From Salivita marina (GTDB lineage: Bacteria > Pseudomonadota > Gammaproteobacteria > Pseudomonadales > Azotimanducaceae), in the NCBI GenBank assembly GCA_038144425.1, contig JAYQNS010000004.1:434001-498000 (forward strand): 64,000 nt of DNA, given 5' to 3'. The notes under the pieces are model-generated. The model worked only from the letters and a program-made list of their open reading frames with translations, did no database searches and was not told the origin of the DNA. The translations under genes were made by a program, and so were the position numbers. This document shows, one piece after another, positions 33,539 to 42,039 of the stretch. The first letter of the stretch is position 1; every line of letters begins with the position of its first letter.

Positions 33539-34849
33539 ATGGACACCTATCCGCGCTATCCCGATCTCTGTGGCTGGAACGCGCTGCTGCCCACCCGGGC
33601 GGCGACCGCCGCCCTGGAAGGGATCGAGAAGGCGTCCGTGGTCATCGTCGGAGCTGGCTATACGGGGCTCGCCGCGGCCCGGCGCTGGGCCACCCTGCGC
33701 CCCGACGACTCAGTGGTGGTTCTTGACGCGGCGACGGTCGGCGAAGGCAGTCCAGGGCGGAACTCAGGCTTTATGCTCGAGATTGCCCTTGCCGATGACG
33801 CCGATGCCCAGGCCGTGGCCCGGATGAACGCCATGAACGCCCTTTGCCGAGACACCATGGGCGAGCTCGCCGCCCTCGTCGCCGACCATCAGATCCCCTG
33901 CGATCTGACGCACCGGGGGACCTACCGCGCCGCGGCTACGGCTAGGGGCCTCGCCAGCCTTGCCGCCTACGAAGCCTTTCTGAAGGCGGCCCAGCTGCCC
34001 TACGAACGGCTCAGCGGTGCAGACCTCACGGCGCGCCTCGGCACGGCCTACTACCAAGGCGGCCTCTACTCCCCTGACTGCTACCTGGTACAGCCCGCAG
34101 CGCTCATCCGTGGCTTGGCTGAGGCGCTTCCCCCGTCCGTTCAGCTTTTTGAAAACAGTCCCGTGCTGGCGCTGAAGAAGGGCGCCGGAGGCTGGAGCCT
34201 CCATACCCCTGAGGGAGAAGCTCGCGCCCCCACGGTGCTGCTTGCAAACAACGGCTACGCGGCGCGCCTGGCCGGGGGCGCCCTCGGTCGAGGCGTGGGG
34301 GCGGTCACCCCTGTCTTTACCTTCGCCGGGCTAACGGCTCCGCTGACGCCCGATGCTCGAGGCCTGCTCGGCTCGGACCCCAGCTGGGGCCTCCTGCCGG
34401 CGCATCGCCTGGGGACGACCCTCCGGCTCACCGAGGACCATCGCCTGCTGGTCCGTAGCTTTTACGACGACCGCCTACCCCCTAGGCCCCAGGCCTTTCA
34501 GGCAGGCCTCCAGGACGCCCTCGACCGACGCTTCCCCGCCCTTGCGGCCGAAGGCGCCACCCACATCACGCACCACTGGGGCGGGGCGACGGGCATTACC
34601 TATAACGGCACGACCTTTTTCGGCGGCGTGGAGCATGGCCTCTATGCGGCGGCGGGGTGCAACGGGGGCGGCGTGGTGAAGGGCAGCCTCTTCGGGCGTC
34701 TTCTGGTGGATGAGGCACTAGGCTCTCTCACTGTGGACGTGAAGGGGCTCTTCGGCGCGCCCCCCTGGCTGCCTCCCAACCCCTTGCGGCACTGGGGCTT
34801 TTCCTTTCTCACGCGGCGCTGGCGCCGGGAGGCCGGCGCCGAGCTCTAG
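33539..34849 (+). CDS. FAD-dependent amine oxidase (gamma-glutamylputrescine oxidase type)
   Basis: A 436-residue DAO-fold flavoprotein. The dinucleotide motif is VVIVGAGYTGLAAARRWATL, followed by EGSPGRNSGFMLE. The C-terminal part has HHWGGATGITYNGTTFFG and YAAAGCNGGGVVKGSLFG. This pattern fits PuuB/OrdL-type oxidases of amines or amino acids. No other putrescine-degradation gene is nearby, so the substrate is unproven. The ATG is preceded by AGGAT. It converges with the fumarase gene, 3 bases apart. Confidence 0.87.
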   Translation: MDTYPRYPDLCGWNALLPTRAATAALEGIEKASVVIVGAGYTGLAAARRWATLRPDDSVVVLDAATVGEGSPGRNSGFMLEIALADDADAQAVARMNAMNALCRDTMGELAALVADHQIPCDLTHRGTYRAAATARGLASLAAYEAFLKAAQLPYERLSGADLTARLGTAYYQGGLYSPDCYLVQPAALIRGLAEALPPSVQLFENSPVLALKKGAGGWSLHTPEGEARAPTVLLANNGYAARLAGGALGRGVGAVTPVFTFAGLTAPLTPDARGLLGSDPSWGLLPAHRLGTTLRLTEDHRLLVRSFYDDRLPPRPQAFQAGLQDALDRRFPALAAEGATHITHHWGGATGITYNGTTFFGGVEHGLYAAAGCNGGGVVKGSLFGRLLVDEALGSLTVDVKGLFGAPPWLPPNPLRHWGFSFLTRRWRREAGAEL

Positions 34850-34852
34850 GGC

Positions 34853-36379
34853 CTAGCCGATGAGCTTAATGGCCTCGCTCTGGATCTTTTCCTTCCAGAG
34901 CTTCGGTCCCGTTTCGTGGACGGAAACGCCCTTCGAATCCACGGCAACGGTCACGGGCATGTCCCGCACCTCAAATTCGTAGATGGCTTCCATGCCCAGC
35001 TCCGGGAAGGCCACGACCCGGGCATTGGTGATGGCCTTGGAGACCAGGTAGGCGGCCCCGCCCACGGCCATGAGATAGACGGCACCATGCTTTTTGATGG
35101 CCTCCACGGCCACCGGGCCCCGCTCGGCCTTACCAATCATGCCCAGGAGCCCCGTCTTTTCGAGGATGAAGTCCGTGAACTTATCCATGCGGGTGGAGGT
35201 GGTGGGGCCCGCAGGACCGACAACCTCATCGCGGACCGGATCCACAGGGCCGACGTAATAGATGAACCGTCCCGCCAGGTCGACCCCCTCCGGCAGCCCC
35301 TCCCCGCTTTCGATGAGGCCCTGCATGCGCTTATGGGCCGCATCCCGTCCCGTCAGCATGCGGCCCGAAAGCAAAATGGTTTCCCCAGGCTGCCAGCTGG
35401 CAACCTCTTCCTTAGTCACCGTATCCAAATTCACCCGCCGCGCGGCCTCCCCAGCGCTCCAGCTGATCTCCGGCCAGGCGCCTAGATCCGGGGGCGTTTG
35501 CAGGGCCGGGCCCGAGCCATCGAGCACAAAGTGCGCGTGGCGCGTGGCAGCGCAGTTCGGAATCATGGCAACGGGCAGAGAGGCCGCGTGGGTGGGGTAG
35601 TCCAAAATTTTCACGTCGAGGACCGTGGTCAGCCCCCCTAGGCCCTGCGCACCAATGCCGAGGGCGTTCACCGCATCCATGATCTCAAGGCGCAGTTCTT
35701 CCACTCGATTGGAGGGCCCACGAGCCCGGAGCTCATGGATATCGATGGAGCCCATGAGAGCTTCCTTGGCCATCACCGCCGCCTTCTCCGCCGTACCACC
35801 GATGCCGATGCCGAGCATGCCCGGCGGACACCAGCCGGCCCCCATGGTGGGCACGGTCTTAACCACCCAATCCACGATGGAATCGGAGGGGTTGAGCATG
35901 GCGAGCTTGCTCTTGTTTTCCGAGCCGCCCCCTTTGGCGGCTACGGCCACGTCCACCGTGTCCCCAGGTACGAGAGACACGTGGATCACCGCCGGGGTGT
36001 TGTCCTTCGTGTTCTGCCGCGCCCCTGCCGGATCGGTCAACACAGAGGCCCGCAGCACATTGTCCGGATGGAGATAGGCCTGGCGAACCCCTTCGTTGAC
36101 CATGTCCTCGAGGCTTAAATCGCCTTCCCAGCGCACGTTCATCCCCACCTTCACGAAGACCGTGACGATCCCCGTATCCTGGCAGATGGGCCGGTGCCCC
36201 TCGGCGCACATACGGGAGTTCACAAGGATTTGCGCCATGGCGTCCTTCGCCGCCGGCGACACCTCGTGCTCATAGGCCGCATGCACAGCCTGGATGAAAT
36301 CCAAGGGGTGGTAATACGAGATGTACTGAAGCGCATCGGCGACGCTTGCGATGAGGTCGTCCTGGCGAATGATGGTCAT
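34853..36379 (-). CDS. fumA: fumarate hydratase class I (FumA/FumB type)
   Basis: A 508-residue iron-sulfur fumarase of the tricarboxylic acid cycle. Alpha-domain signatures are SRMCAEGHRPICQDTGIVTV with the cluster Cys, GAGWCPPGMLGIGIGGTAEK and VAMIPNCAATRHAHF. The beta domain has LLSGRMLTGRDAAHKRM and VGPAGPTTSTRMDKFTDFIL. Two-domain fused length is typical of class I proteins. The ATG at 36379 (MTIIRQDDLI) is chosen; the upstream extension lacks homology. The class is oxygen-sensitive; a class II FumC is not present in this window. Confidence 0.95.
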   Translation of the reverse strand: MTIIRQDDLIASVADALQYISYYHPLDFIQAVHAAYEHEVSPAAKDAMAQILVNSRMCAEGHRPICQDTGIVTVFVKVGMNVRWEGDLSLEDMVNEGVRQAYLHPDNVLRASVLTDPAGARQNTKDNTPAVIHVSLVPGDTVDVAVAAKGGGSENKSKLAMLNPSDSIVDWVVKTVPTMGAGWCPPGMLGIGIGGTAEKAAVMAKEALMGSIDIHELRARGPSNRVEELRLEIMDAVNALGIGAQGLGGLTTVLDVKILDYPTHAASLPVAMIPNCAATRHAHFVLDGSGPALQTPPDLGAWPEISWSAGEAARRVNLDTVTKEEVASWQPGETILLSGRMLTGRDAAHKRMQGLIESGEGLPEGVDLAGRFIYYVGPVDPVRDEVVGPAGPTTSTRMDKFTDFILEKTGLLGMIGKAERGPVAVEAIKKHGAVYLMAVGGAAYLVSKAITNARVVAFPELGMEAIYEFEVRDMPVTVAVDSKGVSVHETGPKLWKEKIQSEAIKLIG

Positions 36380-36509
36380 GGCACTCTTTTTCCCACCCAA
36401 AGGTGGACGCAAGCCTACCCCAAGGGAGGACGGGCCTAAAGAGTCCAAGGCCTTGCGCGGGCCGGAACAAGGGGCCACGGTAGGGCCTCACAGAAGGGGA
36501 GCCTCCGCC

Positions 36510-36923
36510 ATGGCCGTTTTGCTGTTTTCCCAACATCGCGTTGCCGCTGGAGAGCATTTTGAGCACTGGCTCACATGGTGGAACGGGGAAGGCCAAGGGC
36601 GGGCCAAGCCCCTGGGTGGCACGCTCCTCGCTGCCTACGAGGGGTCTGCTCAGTGGACCCTGCTCACGGCCTGGGCCGACGACGCCGCCGCCGGCGCTGC
36701 GGTGTCCTTGCTCCAAAGCGCGCCGGCGGTGCTCAGCACCCAAGCCCTGCCGCTCCACGGCACGCCTTTGGCACGGTGGCCCCGGGAAGGCTATTGGCGC
36801 CTCGCTTTAGAGGAGGCGGGGCCCGGCCGGTGGGCAGGTCCGCGGGGAACGGGATGCTATGTGCTAGATGACGGGGACGACGGCGAACCCCTGGGGCTTC
36901 GCCGCTACCCGGAACGGTCTTAG
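36510..36923 (+). CDS. uncharacterised protein
   Basis: A 137-residue protein without a family I recognise. It begins MAVLLFSQHRVAAGEHFEHW, is rich in Ala, Gly and Trp (six Trp), and ends GDDGEPLGLRRYPERS. No signal peptide or membrane segment is visible. AGGGGA lies about 10 bases before the ATG. It stands alone, divergent from the fumarase and convergent with the tRNA-Met gene, whose 3' end is only five bases away. Confidence 0.55.
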   Translation: MAVLLFSQHRVAAGEHFEHWLTWWNGEGQGRAKPLGGTLLAAYEGSAQWTLLTAWADDAAAGAAVSLLQSAPAVLSTQALPLHGTPLARWPREGYWRLALEEAGPGRWAGPRGTGCYVLDDGDDGEPLGLRRYPERS

Positions 36924-36928
36924 AAAGA

Positions 36929-37005
36929 TGGTGGCTACGCCCTGGATCGAACAGGGGACCCCGGCATTATGAGTGCCGTGCTCTAACCAGCTGAGCTACG
37001 TAGCC
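36929..37005 (-). tRNA. tRNA-Met (CAT), elongator
   Basis: A 77-base cloverleaf on the reverse strand beginning GGCTACGTAGCTCAGCTGGT. The anticodon loop is CTCATAA (CAT), the T loop GTTCGATCC and the encoded CCA end is present. The G1-C72 pair and absence of three GC pairs in the anticodon stem favour the elongator form over the initiator. It lies between ychF and the gene at 36510, the usual place near pth-ychF in related genomes. Confidence 0.97.
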
Positions 37006-37057
37006 AAGAAGGGACGCGGATTCTCAACCCGCCCCCGCATTGTGTCAAGGGACGGGC

Positions 37058-38158
37058 TTAGACGTTGAAGCGGAAGTGGATCACATCGCCGTCCTTCACC
37101 GCATAGTCCTTACCCTCAAGACGCCACTTTCCGGCGTCCTTGGCCCCCTGCTCGCCGCCGTGGGCCACAAAGTCTTCGAAGCCAACGACCTCGGCCCGAA
37201 TAAAGCCGCGCTGAAAATCGGTATGAATACGCCCCGCCGCCTCCGGTGCCGTCGCCGGCTTACGCACGGTCCAGGCGCGAACTTCCTTCTCCCCCGCGGT
37301 GAAGAAGGTGAGCAAATCCAGAAGGCCGTAGCCGCCGCGGATCACGCGATTCAGCCCCGACTCCTCGAGCCCCAGATCAGCGAGGAAAGCTTCCGCATCT
37401 TCGTCATCAAGCTCCGCTAGCTCGGCTTCCAGCTTGGCGCAGAAGGGGACAACCACGGCCCCTTCCTCCGCGGCTCTCGCCTCTACGGCCGCCAGGGCCG
37501 GGGAACCGCTCGACAGCCCGTCCTCGTCCACGTTCGCTAGAATCATCACCGGTTTCGCGGTTAGGAGAAACAACAACCTTAAGCGGGCTCTTAGGGCCTC
37601 ATCAGCCTCGGCCAGTACCACCCGGGCCGGAGTCCCGGCCTCTAGGGCCCCCAGAATCTTCTCCAAGAAATCCGCTTCAGCCTTCGCTTCCTTGTCCCCC
37701 ACCTTTGCCGCTCGGGATACGCGCGCCAGGGCCTTCTCCACCGTGTCGAGATCGGCGAGGAGCAGTTCCGTATTGATCACGTCCATGTCCGCAAGGGGAT
37801 CTACGCGCCCATCAACGTGGATAACGTTCTCATCGTCGAAGCAGCGCACGACATGGGCGATGGCATCCGTTTCCCTGATATTGCCTAGGAACTGATTCCC
37901 CAGCCCTTCGCCCTTAGAAGCTCCAGCCACTAGCCCGGCGATATCCACGAATTCCATGGTCGTGGGCACCAGCCGTTGAGGCTTCACAATCTTGGTGAGG
38001 GCGTCCATTCTCGGATCAGGAACGGGTACCACCCCCGTATTCGGCTCGATGGTGCAAAAGGGGAAATTCTCAGCGTCGATGCCGGCCTTCGTCAGCGCAT
38101 TAAATAGTGTCGATTTACCCACGTTGGGCAACCCCACGATGCCGCACTTAAATCCCAT
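37058..38158 (-). CDS. ychF: redox-regulated ATPase YchF
   Basis: A 366-residue Obg-family protein. Walker A is GIVGLPNVGKSTLFNALTKA, G3 is FVDIAGLVAGASKGEGLGNQ, and the base-recognition motif is ILANVDED instead of NKxD, the reason YchF binds ATP. A coiled-coil insertion (DLDTVEKALARVSRAAKVGD) and a C-terminal TGS domain (DFQRGFIRAEVVGFEDFV) follow. It binds ribosomes and affects stress responses. The ATG is preceded by AAGGA. It lies 4 bases downstream of pth. Confidence 0.97.
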   Translation of the reverse strand: MGFKCGIVGLPNVGKSTLFNALTKAGIDAENFPFCTIEPNTGVVPVPDPRMDALTKIVKPQRLVPTTMEFVDIAGLVAGASKGEGLGNQFLGNIRETDAIAHVVRCFDDENVIHVDGRVDPLADMDVINTELLLADLDTVEKALARVSRAAKVGDKEAKAEADFLEKILGALEAGTPARVVLAEADEALRARLRLLFLLTAKPVMILANVDEDGLSSGSPALAAVEARAAEEGAVVVPFCAKLEAELAELDDEDAEAFLADLGLEESGLNRVIRGGYGLLDLLTFFTAGEKEVRAWTVRKPATAPEAAGRIHTDFQRGFIRAEVVGFEDFVAHGGEQGAKDAGKWRLEGKDYAVKDGDVIHFRFNV

Positions 38159-38162
38159 GGCT

Positions 38163-38774
38163 TTATTTTCCTTCCGAAAGGGTGCCCGGCCGGGTGGCCG
38201 AGTGTAGCGCCGTGGCCGCCCGCTCCCACTGCCCCGCGACAAGGGTGGGTAACACGGCTCGAACCTCTTCGAATACGGTGGCAAGCACATCCCGCTCCCC
38301 GGCGGGGGGGCGGGAGAGTAGATAACCCGTCACGCGATCTTTGTGCCCTGGGTGACCCACACCCAGGCGCAGGCGCGCAAAGCCGTTCTTGCCGCCAAAG
38401 GCGTTGACGGTATCCCGTAGCCCATTATTACCCCCATGCCCGCCCCCAAACTTGAGCTTGGCAACCCCCAGGGGCAAATCAAGCTCGTCGTGGAGCAAGG
38501 CAATATTAGCGAGGGGAATGCGATAAAACTGGGCCACCGCCAGCACGGCGCGACCCGTCGCATTGTAGAAGGTATCAGGGATCAGTAGGCGAAGATCTTC
38601 CCCCCCAAGGGAGGTACGGCCAAGGCGGCCGAAGAATTTTTTCTCCGCCTTTAGGGAAACGCCAAGGGCGTTGGCGAGAGAGGAGACGCAGTCGGCGCCC
38701 GCGTTATGGCGGGTGTGCTCGTACTCGACGCCAGGGTTCCCCAGGCCCACCAGCAGGCGAATCGCTGTGCTCAT
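38163..38774 (-). CDS. pth: peptidyl-tRNA hydrolase
   Basis: A 203-residue esterase that frees tRNA from peptidyl-tRNA dropped by ribosomes. The catalytic His is in GLGNPGVEYEHTRHNAGAD, the Asp in LLHDELDLPLGVAKLKFGGG and the Asn in HGGNNGLRDTV. It forms an operon with rplY upstream and ychF downstream. Confidence 0.97.
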   Translation of the reverse strand: MSTAIRLLVGLGNPGVEYEHTRHNAGADCVSSLANALGVSLKAEKKFFGRLGRTSLGGEDLRLLIPDTFYNATGRAVLAVAQFYRIPLANIALLHDELDLPLGVAKLKFGGGHGGNNGLRDTVNAFGGKNGFARLRLGVGHPGHKDRVTGYLLSRPPAGERDVLATVFEEVRAVLPTLVAGQWERAATALHSATRPGTLSEGK

Positions 38775-38834
38775 GACCCTGGGCCCTCGTCATGCAAGCG
38801 GCCGGGGGCCCTTAGGCGCCCCGGCCCTTCGGCG

Positions 38835-39488
38835 TTAGCCTTCTTCGCCGCCGCCGTCCTCGGCAGGCGCAGCCTCACCGCCCTCGTCAGCTTCAGTCGC
38901 TGCACCACCGCGCGCCGCGACCACGGACACAACGGCTTGGTCGTGGTCATTGCCCTGGGCCAAGGCAGGAATCGTTACCCCTTCCGGCAGCACAATGTCC
39001 GTCATGTGCAGCGATGAGCCGGCCTCGAGGGCGGACACATCGATTTCCAGATACTCGGGAAGGGCCGCTGGCAGGGCCGTTACGGTCACTTCGTTCATAT
39101 TCTGGCTCAGGCGACCACCGGCCTTCACGCCGACGCAATCCTCCGCCCCAAGGAGGTGGAGCGAGAGGTTGACGGTCAGAGGCTGATTGGCGTTCACACG
39201 CAGAAAATCAATGTGCATGATATCGCCGCGCGCCGGGTGGCGTTGCAGGTCCTTCACCACCGCGGCGATCTTCTTGCCGCTGAGCTTGAGCTCCAGCACC
39301 TGGGAGTAGAAGGCTTCTACGCCCTCGGCCTTGGCCAGTTCCCGAGCTTCAAGGGACACGGATTGGGGTGCAGCTTCCCCCCCATAGATAATACCGGGCA
39401 CACGCTTTTCCAGACGACGCAGGCGGCGGCTCGCACCCTTCCCCACATCTTCCCGCGGCTCGGCGTTCAGAACCAATTGGTCGGTCAT
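38835..39488 (-). CDS. rplY: 50S ribosomal protein L25/general stress protein Ctc
   Basis: A 217-residue long-form L25. The N-terminal 5S rRNA-binding domain is seen in PREDVGKGASRRLRRLEKRV and PGIIYGGEAAPQSVSL, and HIDFLRVNANQPLTVN follows. The C-terminal TL5 beta domain (EYLEIDVSALEAGSSLHMTD) ends in an acidic, Gly-rich tail. E. coli L25 is only about 95 residues and lacks this domain; the long form is common in pseudomonad-like gammaproteobacteria. AGAGGTG lies upstream of the ATG. Confidence 0.96.
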   Translation of the reverse strand: MTDQLVLNAEPREDVGKGASRRLRRLEKRVPGIIYGGEAAPQSVSLEARELAKAEGVEAFYSQVLELKLSGKKIAAVVKDLQRHPARGDIMHIDFLRVNANQPLTVNLSLHLLGAEDCVGVKAGGRLSQNMNEVTVTALPAALPEYLEIDVSALEAGSSLHMTDIVLPEGVTIPALAQGNDHDQAVVSVVAARGGAATEADEGGEAAPAEDGGGEEG

Positions 39489-39597
39489 GACAACACCTCT
39501 CTACCTAGGGAGCGTTATCGCCCCGGCGCGACCACCGAGGGCACTCCCCTTGCCCGCCCGGAATTGGGCCTTGGGCACCATACGGCGCATGCAGCGC

Positions 39598-40540
39598 CTA
39601 GCCGAAGAGCTCGCTGATGGACTCTTCGTTGCTTACGCGGCGGATGGACTCCGCCAGCAGCTCATCCAGGGAGAGCTGCACAATTTTTCCGCTCCCTTCC
39701 CCCTCTGGACTCAGGGGAATGGTATCCGTGACGACTAGCCGATCAAGCACGGAAGCCTCAATGCGCGCCACAGCGCCGCCGGACAGCACGGGGTGCGTGC
39801 AGTAGCTCACGACGGACTTCGCGCCCATGGCCTTTAGGGCTTCCGCGGCCTTGCAAAGCGTTCCCGCCGTGTCGACGATATCGTCGACTAATATGCAGCT
39901 CCGCCCGGCCACGTCCCCGATGATATTCATCACCTGCGCCTCGTTGGCCTGAGGGCGCCGCTTGTCGATGATTGCGAGATCCGCGTCATCAAGCCGCTTT
40001 GCGATGGCTCGGGCCCGTACCACCCCCAATATCCGGGGATACCACCACCGGGTCTTCGTAGCCTGCTGCGAGGGCATGCTCCAGCAGGACCGGCGAGGCA
40101 TATACGTTATCCACGGTGATGTTGAAAAAGCCCTGGATCTGATCTGCATGCAGATCCACCGTCAACACCCGATTCACCCCTGCGGTGGCGATCATGTCCG
40201 CCACCACCTTCGCGCTAATGGCTACCCGCACAGACCGGGGCCGGCGATCTTGGCGGGCATAGCCGAAGTAGGGCATCACCGCCGTGATTCGCCCCGCGGA
40301 TGCGCGCTTAAGCGCATCCGCCATGATGAGCAATTCGAGGATGGCATCACTCGTAGGCGCACAGGTGGACTGAAGGATGAAGACGTCCAGCCCTCGGACG
40401 TTCTCCTGGATTTCCACGTCCACTTCGCCATCACTAAAACGTCCCACGCGGGCGCGCCCCAGGCTGTAGCCGAGGCGGTCTGCAATGCGCTGGGACAGCT
40501 GAGGGTTGGCGTTACCCGTGAACAGTTTCAGCTTGGACAC
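39598..40540 (-). pseudogene. prs: ribose-phosphate pyrophosphokinase, frameshifted (probable sequence error)
   Basis: PRPP synthetase, needed for nucleotide, His, Trp and NAD synthesis. From a GTG at 40540 (after GAGGGG) the frame reads LKLFTGNANPQLSQRIADRL through EDPVVVSPDIGG. Then it leaves the conserved sequence, stopping at 39989. The expected continuation VVRARAIAKRLDDADLAIID lies in another frame and runs to the proper end ESISELFG at 39598. The switch is at about 40017-40025, where GATATTGGGGGTGGTACGG lacks two bases relative to the conserved Asp-Ile-Gly-Gly-Val-Val. All other motifs are intact on both sides. prs is normally essential, so a sequencing or assembly error is likelier than loss. 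Confidence 0.88.
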
Positions 40541-40577
40541 GGGCTACCCCTCAACTCGCGCCTAAGGCGCCGAGATA

Positions 40578-40653
40578 TGGCTGGGGTGGCAGGACTCGAA
40601 CCTGCGAATGCCGGAATCAAAATCCGGTGCCTTACCAACTTGGCGACACCCCA
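40578..40653 (-). tRNA. tRNA-Gln (TTG)
   Basis: A 76-base cloverleaf on the reverse strand beginning TGGGGTGTCGCCAAGTTGGT. The anticodon loop is TTTTGAT (TTG), the T loop GTTCGAGTC, the acceptor stem TGGGGTG/CACCCCA and the CCA end is encoded. It sits between ispE and prs, a placement widely conserved in gammaproteobacteria. Confidence 0.97.
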
Positions 40654-40672
40654 AAAAACGCGTTTCGAAGCC

Positions 40673-41518
40673 CTAGGCTTCCGTGCTCTTTCCTTGCGCC
40701 CGCTCCGGGCTTTCCGCCAGGGCCCTCACTGCCCAGGCCCGCCAGGGCTTTGGCACAGAGGCCGCGCAGGCCTCGGCGGCCCTTCGCGAAGACAGCCGCG
40801 TGAAGAGACATGCCCCCGTTCCCGTTAACTGCGCCGGCCCAAACGCCGAGAGCCAAGCCTGGGCCCGCCCCACTTCGGGGTACCGAGCCAGCACCGCTGG
40901 CAGGCAATCATTGTGACCGCCGCCGTCGAAAAAGGCGGGTATTCTGCTGAGGGGGGTATCTCGTGTCAATTCCGGCGCGGAAAAGATTTCCTTCGTAGGC
41001 ACGGAGACTCCGGGGTGAAGCACCACAAGATGGCGTTCCCCGGTACCCAAGGGCGTCAGGCGCTCGCCCACCCCCTCGGCCCAGGCCGTCTGCCCGTGCA
41101 CAAACACGGGCACATCGGCGCCCAAGCTCGCCCCGAGCTCCGCGAGCAGGGATCGGGACGCTCCCAGACCCCAAAGCCGGTTTAGACCCAGAAGCGTGGC
41201 CGCGGCGTCGCTCGAGCCGCCGCCCAACCCGCCGCCCTCGGGTATGCGCTTCCTCAGCGTTAGGGTTGCGCCCTGGAGGACGTCAAAATGGTTCTGAAGC
41301 GCCCGCGCCGCGCGAAGGCAGAGGTCATCCTCACCACCCGGCTGATCACTATCCGGGGAAAAGCCCAGGGTCGCAGCGGGGGTAAGGGTGAGCTCGTCGC
41401 AAAGGTCAATGAGCTGAAATAGCGTCTGCAACGTGTGATAGCCGTCGCTTCGCCGCCCGGTGATATGCAAAAACAGGTTCACCTTAGCGCAAGGATAAAG
41501 GGTTAGGGATTGGGTCAC
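40673..41518 (-). CDS. ispE: 4-diphosphocytidyl-2-C-methyl-D-erythritol kinase
   Basis: A 281-residue GHMP kinase of the methylerythritol phosphate isoprenoid pathway. The N-terminal LYPCAKVNLFLHITGRRSDG with YHTLQTLFQLID holds the catalytic Lys region, and the ATP loop is EGGGLGGGSSDAAATLLGLN. The C-terminal motif is LTGTGACLFTRLS. GTG at 41518 overlaps the lolB stop by four bases, so the two are coupled. tRNA-Gln follows. Confidence 0.96.
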   Translation of the reverse strand: MTQSLTLYPCAKVNLFLHITGRRSDGYHTLQTLFQLIDLCDELTLTPAATLGFSPDSDQPGGEDDLCLRAARALQNHFDVLQGATLTLRKRIPEGGGLGGGSSDAAATLLGLNRLWGLGASRSLLAELGASLGADVPVFVHGQTAWAEGVGERLTPLGTGERHLVVLHPGVSVPTKEIFSAPELTRDTPLSRIPAFFDGGGHNDCLPAVLARYPEVGRAQAWLSAFGPAQLTGTGACLFTRLSSRRAAEACAASVPKPWRAWAVRALAESPERAQGKSTEA

Positions 41519-42039
41519 GGCTTGCGCTCCCACCGGTAGGGCGCCAGGGTAAACGTGGTCGTGCCCTGGGTCAGGATCACTTGCTTCGGCTGCCCCCCGG
41601 CGTCCTGGCGAAAGCGCACTGTCCACCCGGCCTGCTCAAAGCCTTCCTTGCGGCGGCTCTTCACCGCGCCAAGCCCAGGCGCGGGACGACCAAACAGCCA
41701 GTGGGGCAGCGCGCTAAAGGGGGGCGGCACAGCCATCCAGCCAGCTAGGAGGGCGTCGGGCTCCACCACCTGTACCTGGCCATTCTGCAGAAGCGTGGCG
41801 CTCTGCCCCATCCCCTCCAGCACCACGAGCCCCGCACCAAAGGGCCCGAAGGCCGTCACCCGATAGGCCTCGCCCTGCTGATACCAAGTAAGCTGCCCTC
41901 GCCCGGAAGCGCCCTCACTTCGAAGAGAAACCCGGGCCTCAAGGAAGAATTGGGCGGGGGACAGGCCCGTTTCAACGGGAACGCTTTGGCACCCCGGTAG
42001 CCAGAGAACCCCCAAAAGCCACCACAGGTAACGGACCAT
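41515..42039 (-). CDS. lolB: outer membrane lipoprotein LolB
   Basis: A 174-residue lipoprotein that receives lipoproteins from LolA and inserts them in the outer membrane. The lipobox is LPGCQS near residue 17. The mature part shows FFLEARVSLRSEGASGRGQL and WYQQGEAYRVTAFGPFGAG, characteristic of LolB despite generally low conservation, and PPPFSALPHWLFGRPAPG. Its place before ispE supports the call. Confidence 0.93.
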   Translation of the reverse strand: MVRYLWWLLGVLWLPGCQSVPVETGLSPAQFFLEARVSLRSEGASGRGQLTWYQQGEAYRVTAFGPFGAGLVVLEGMGQSATLLQNGQVQVVEPDALLAGWMAVPPPFSALPHWLFGRPAPGLGAVKSRRKEGFEQAGWTVRFRQDAGGQPKQVILTQGTTTFTLAPYRWERKP

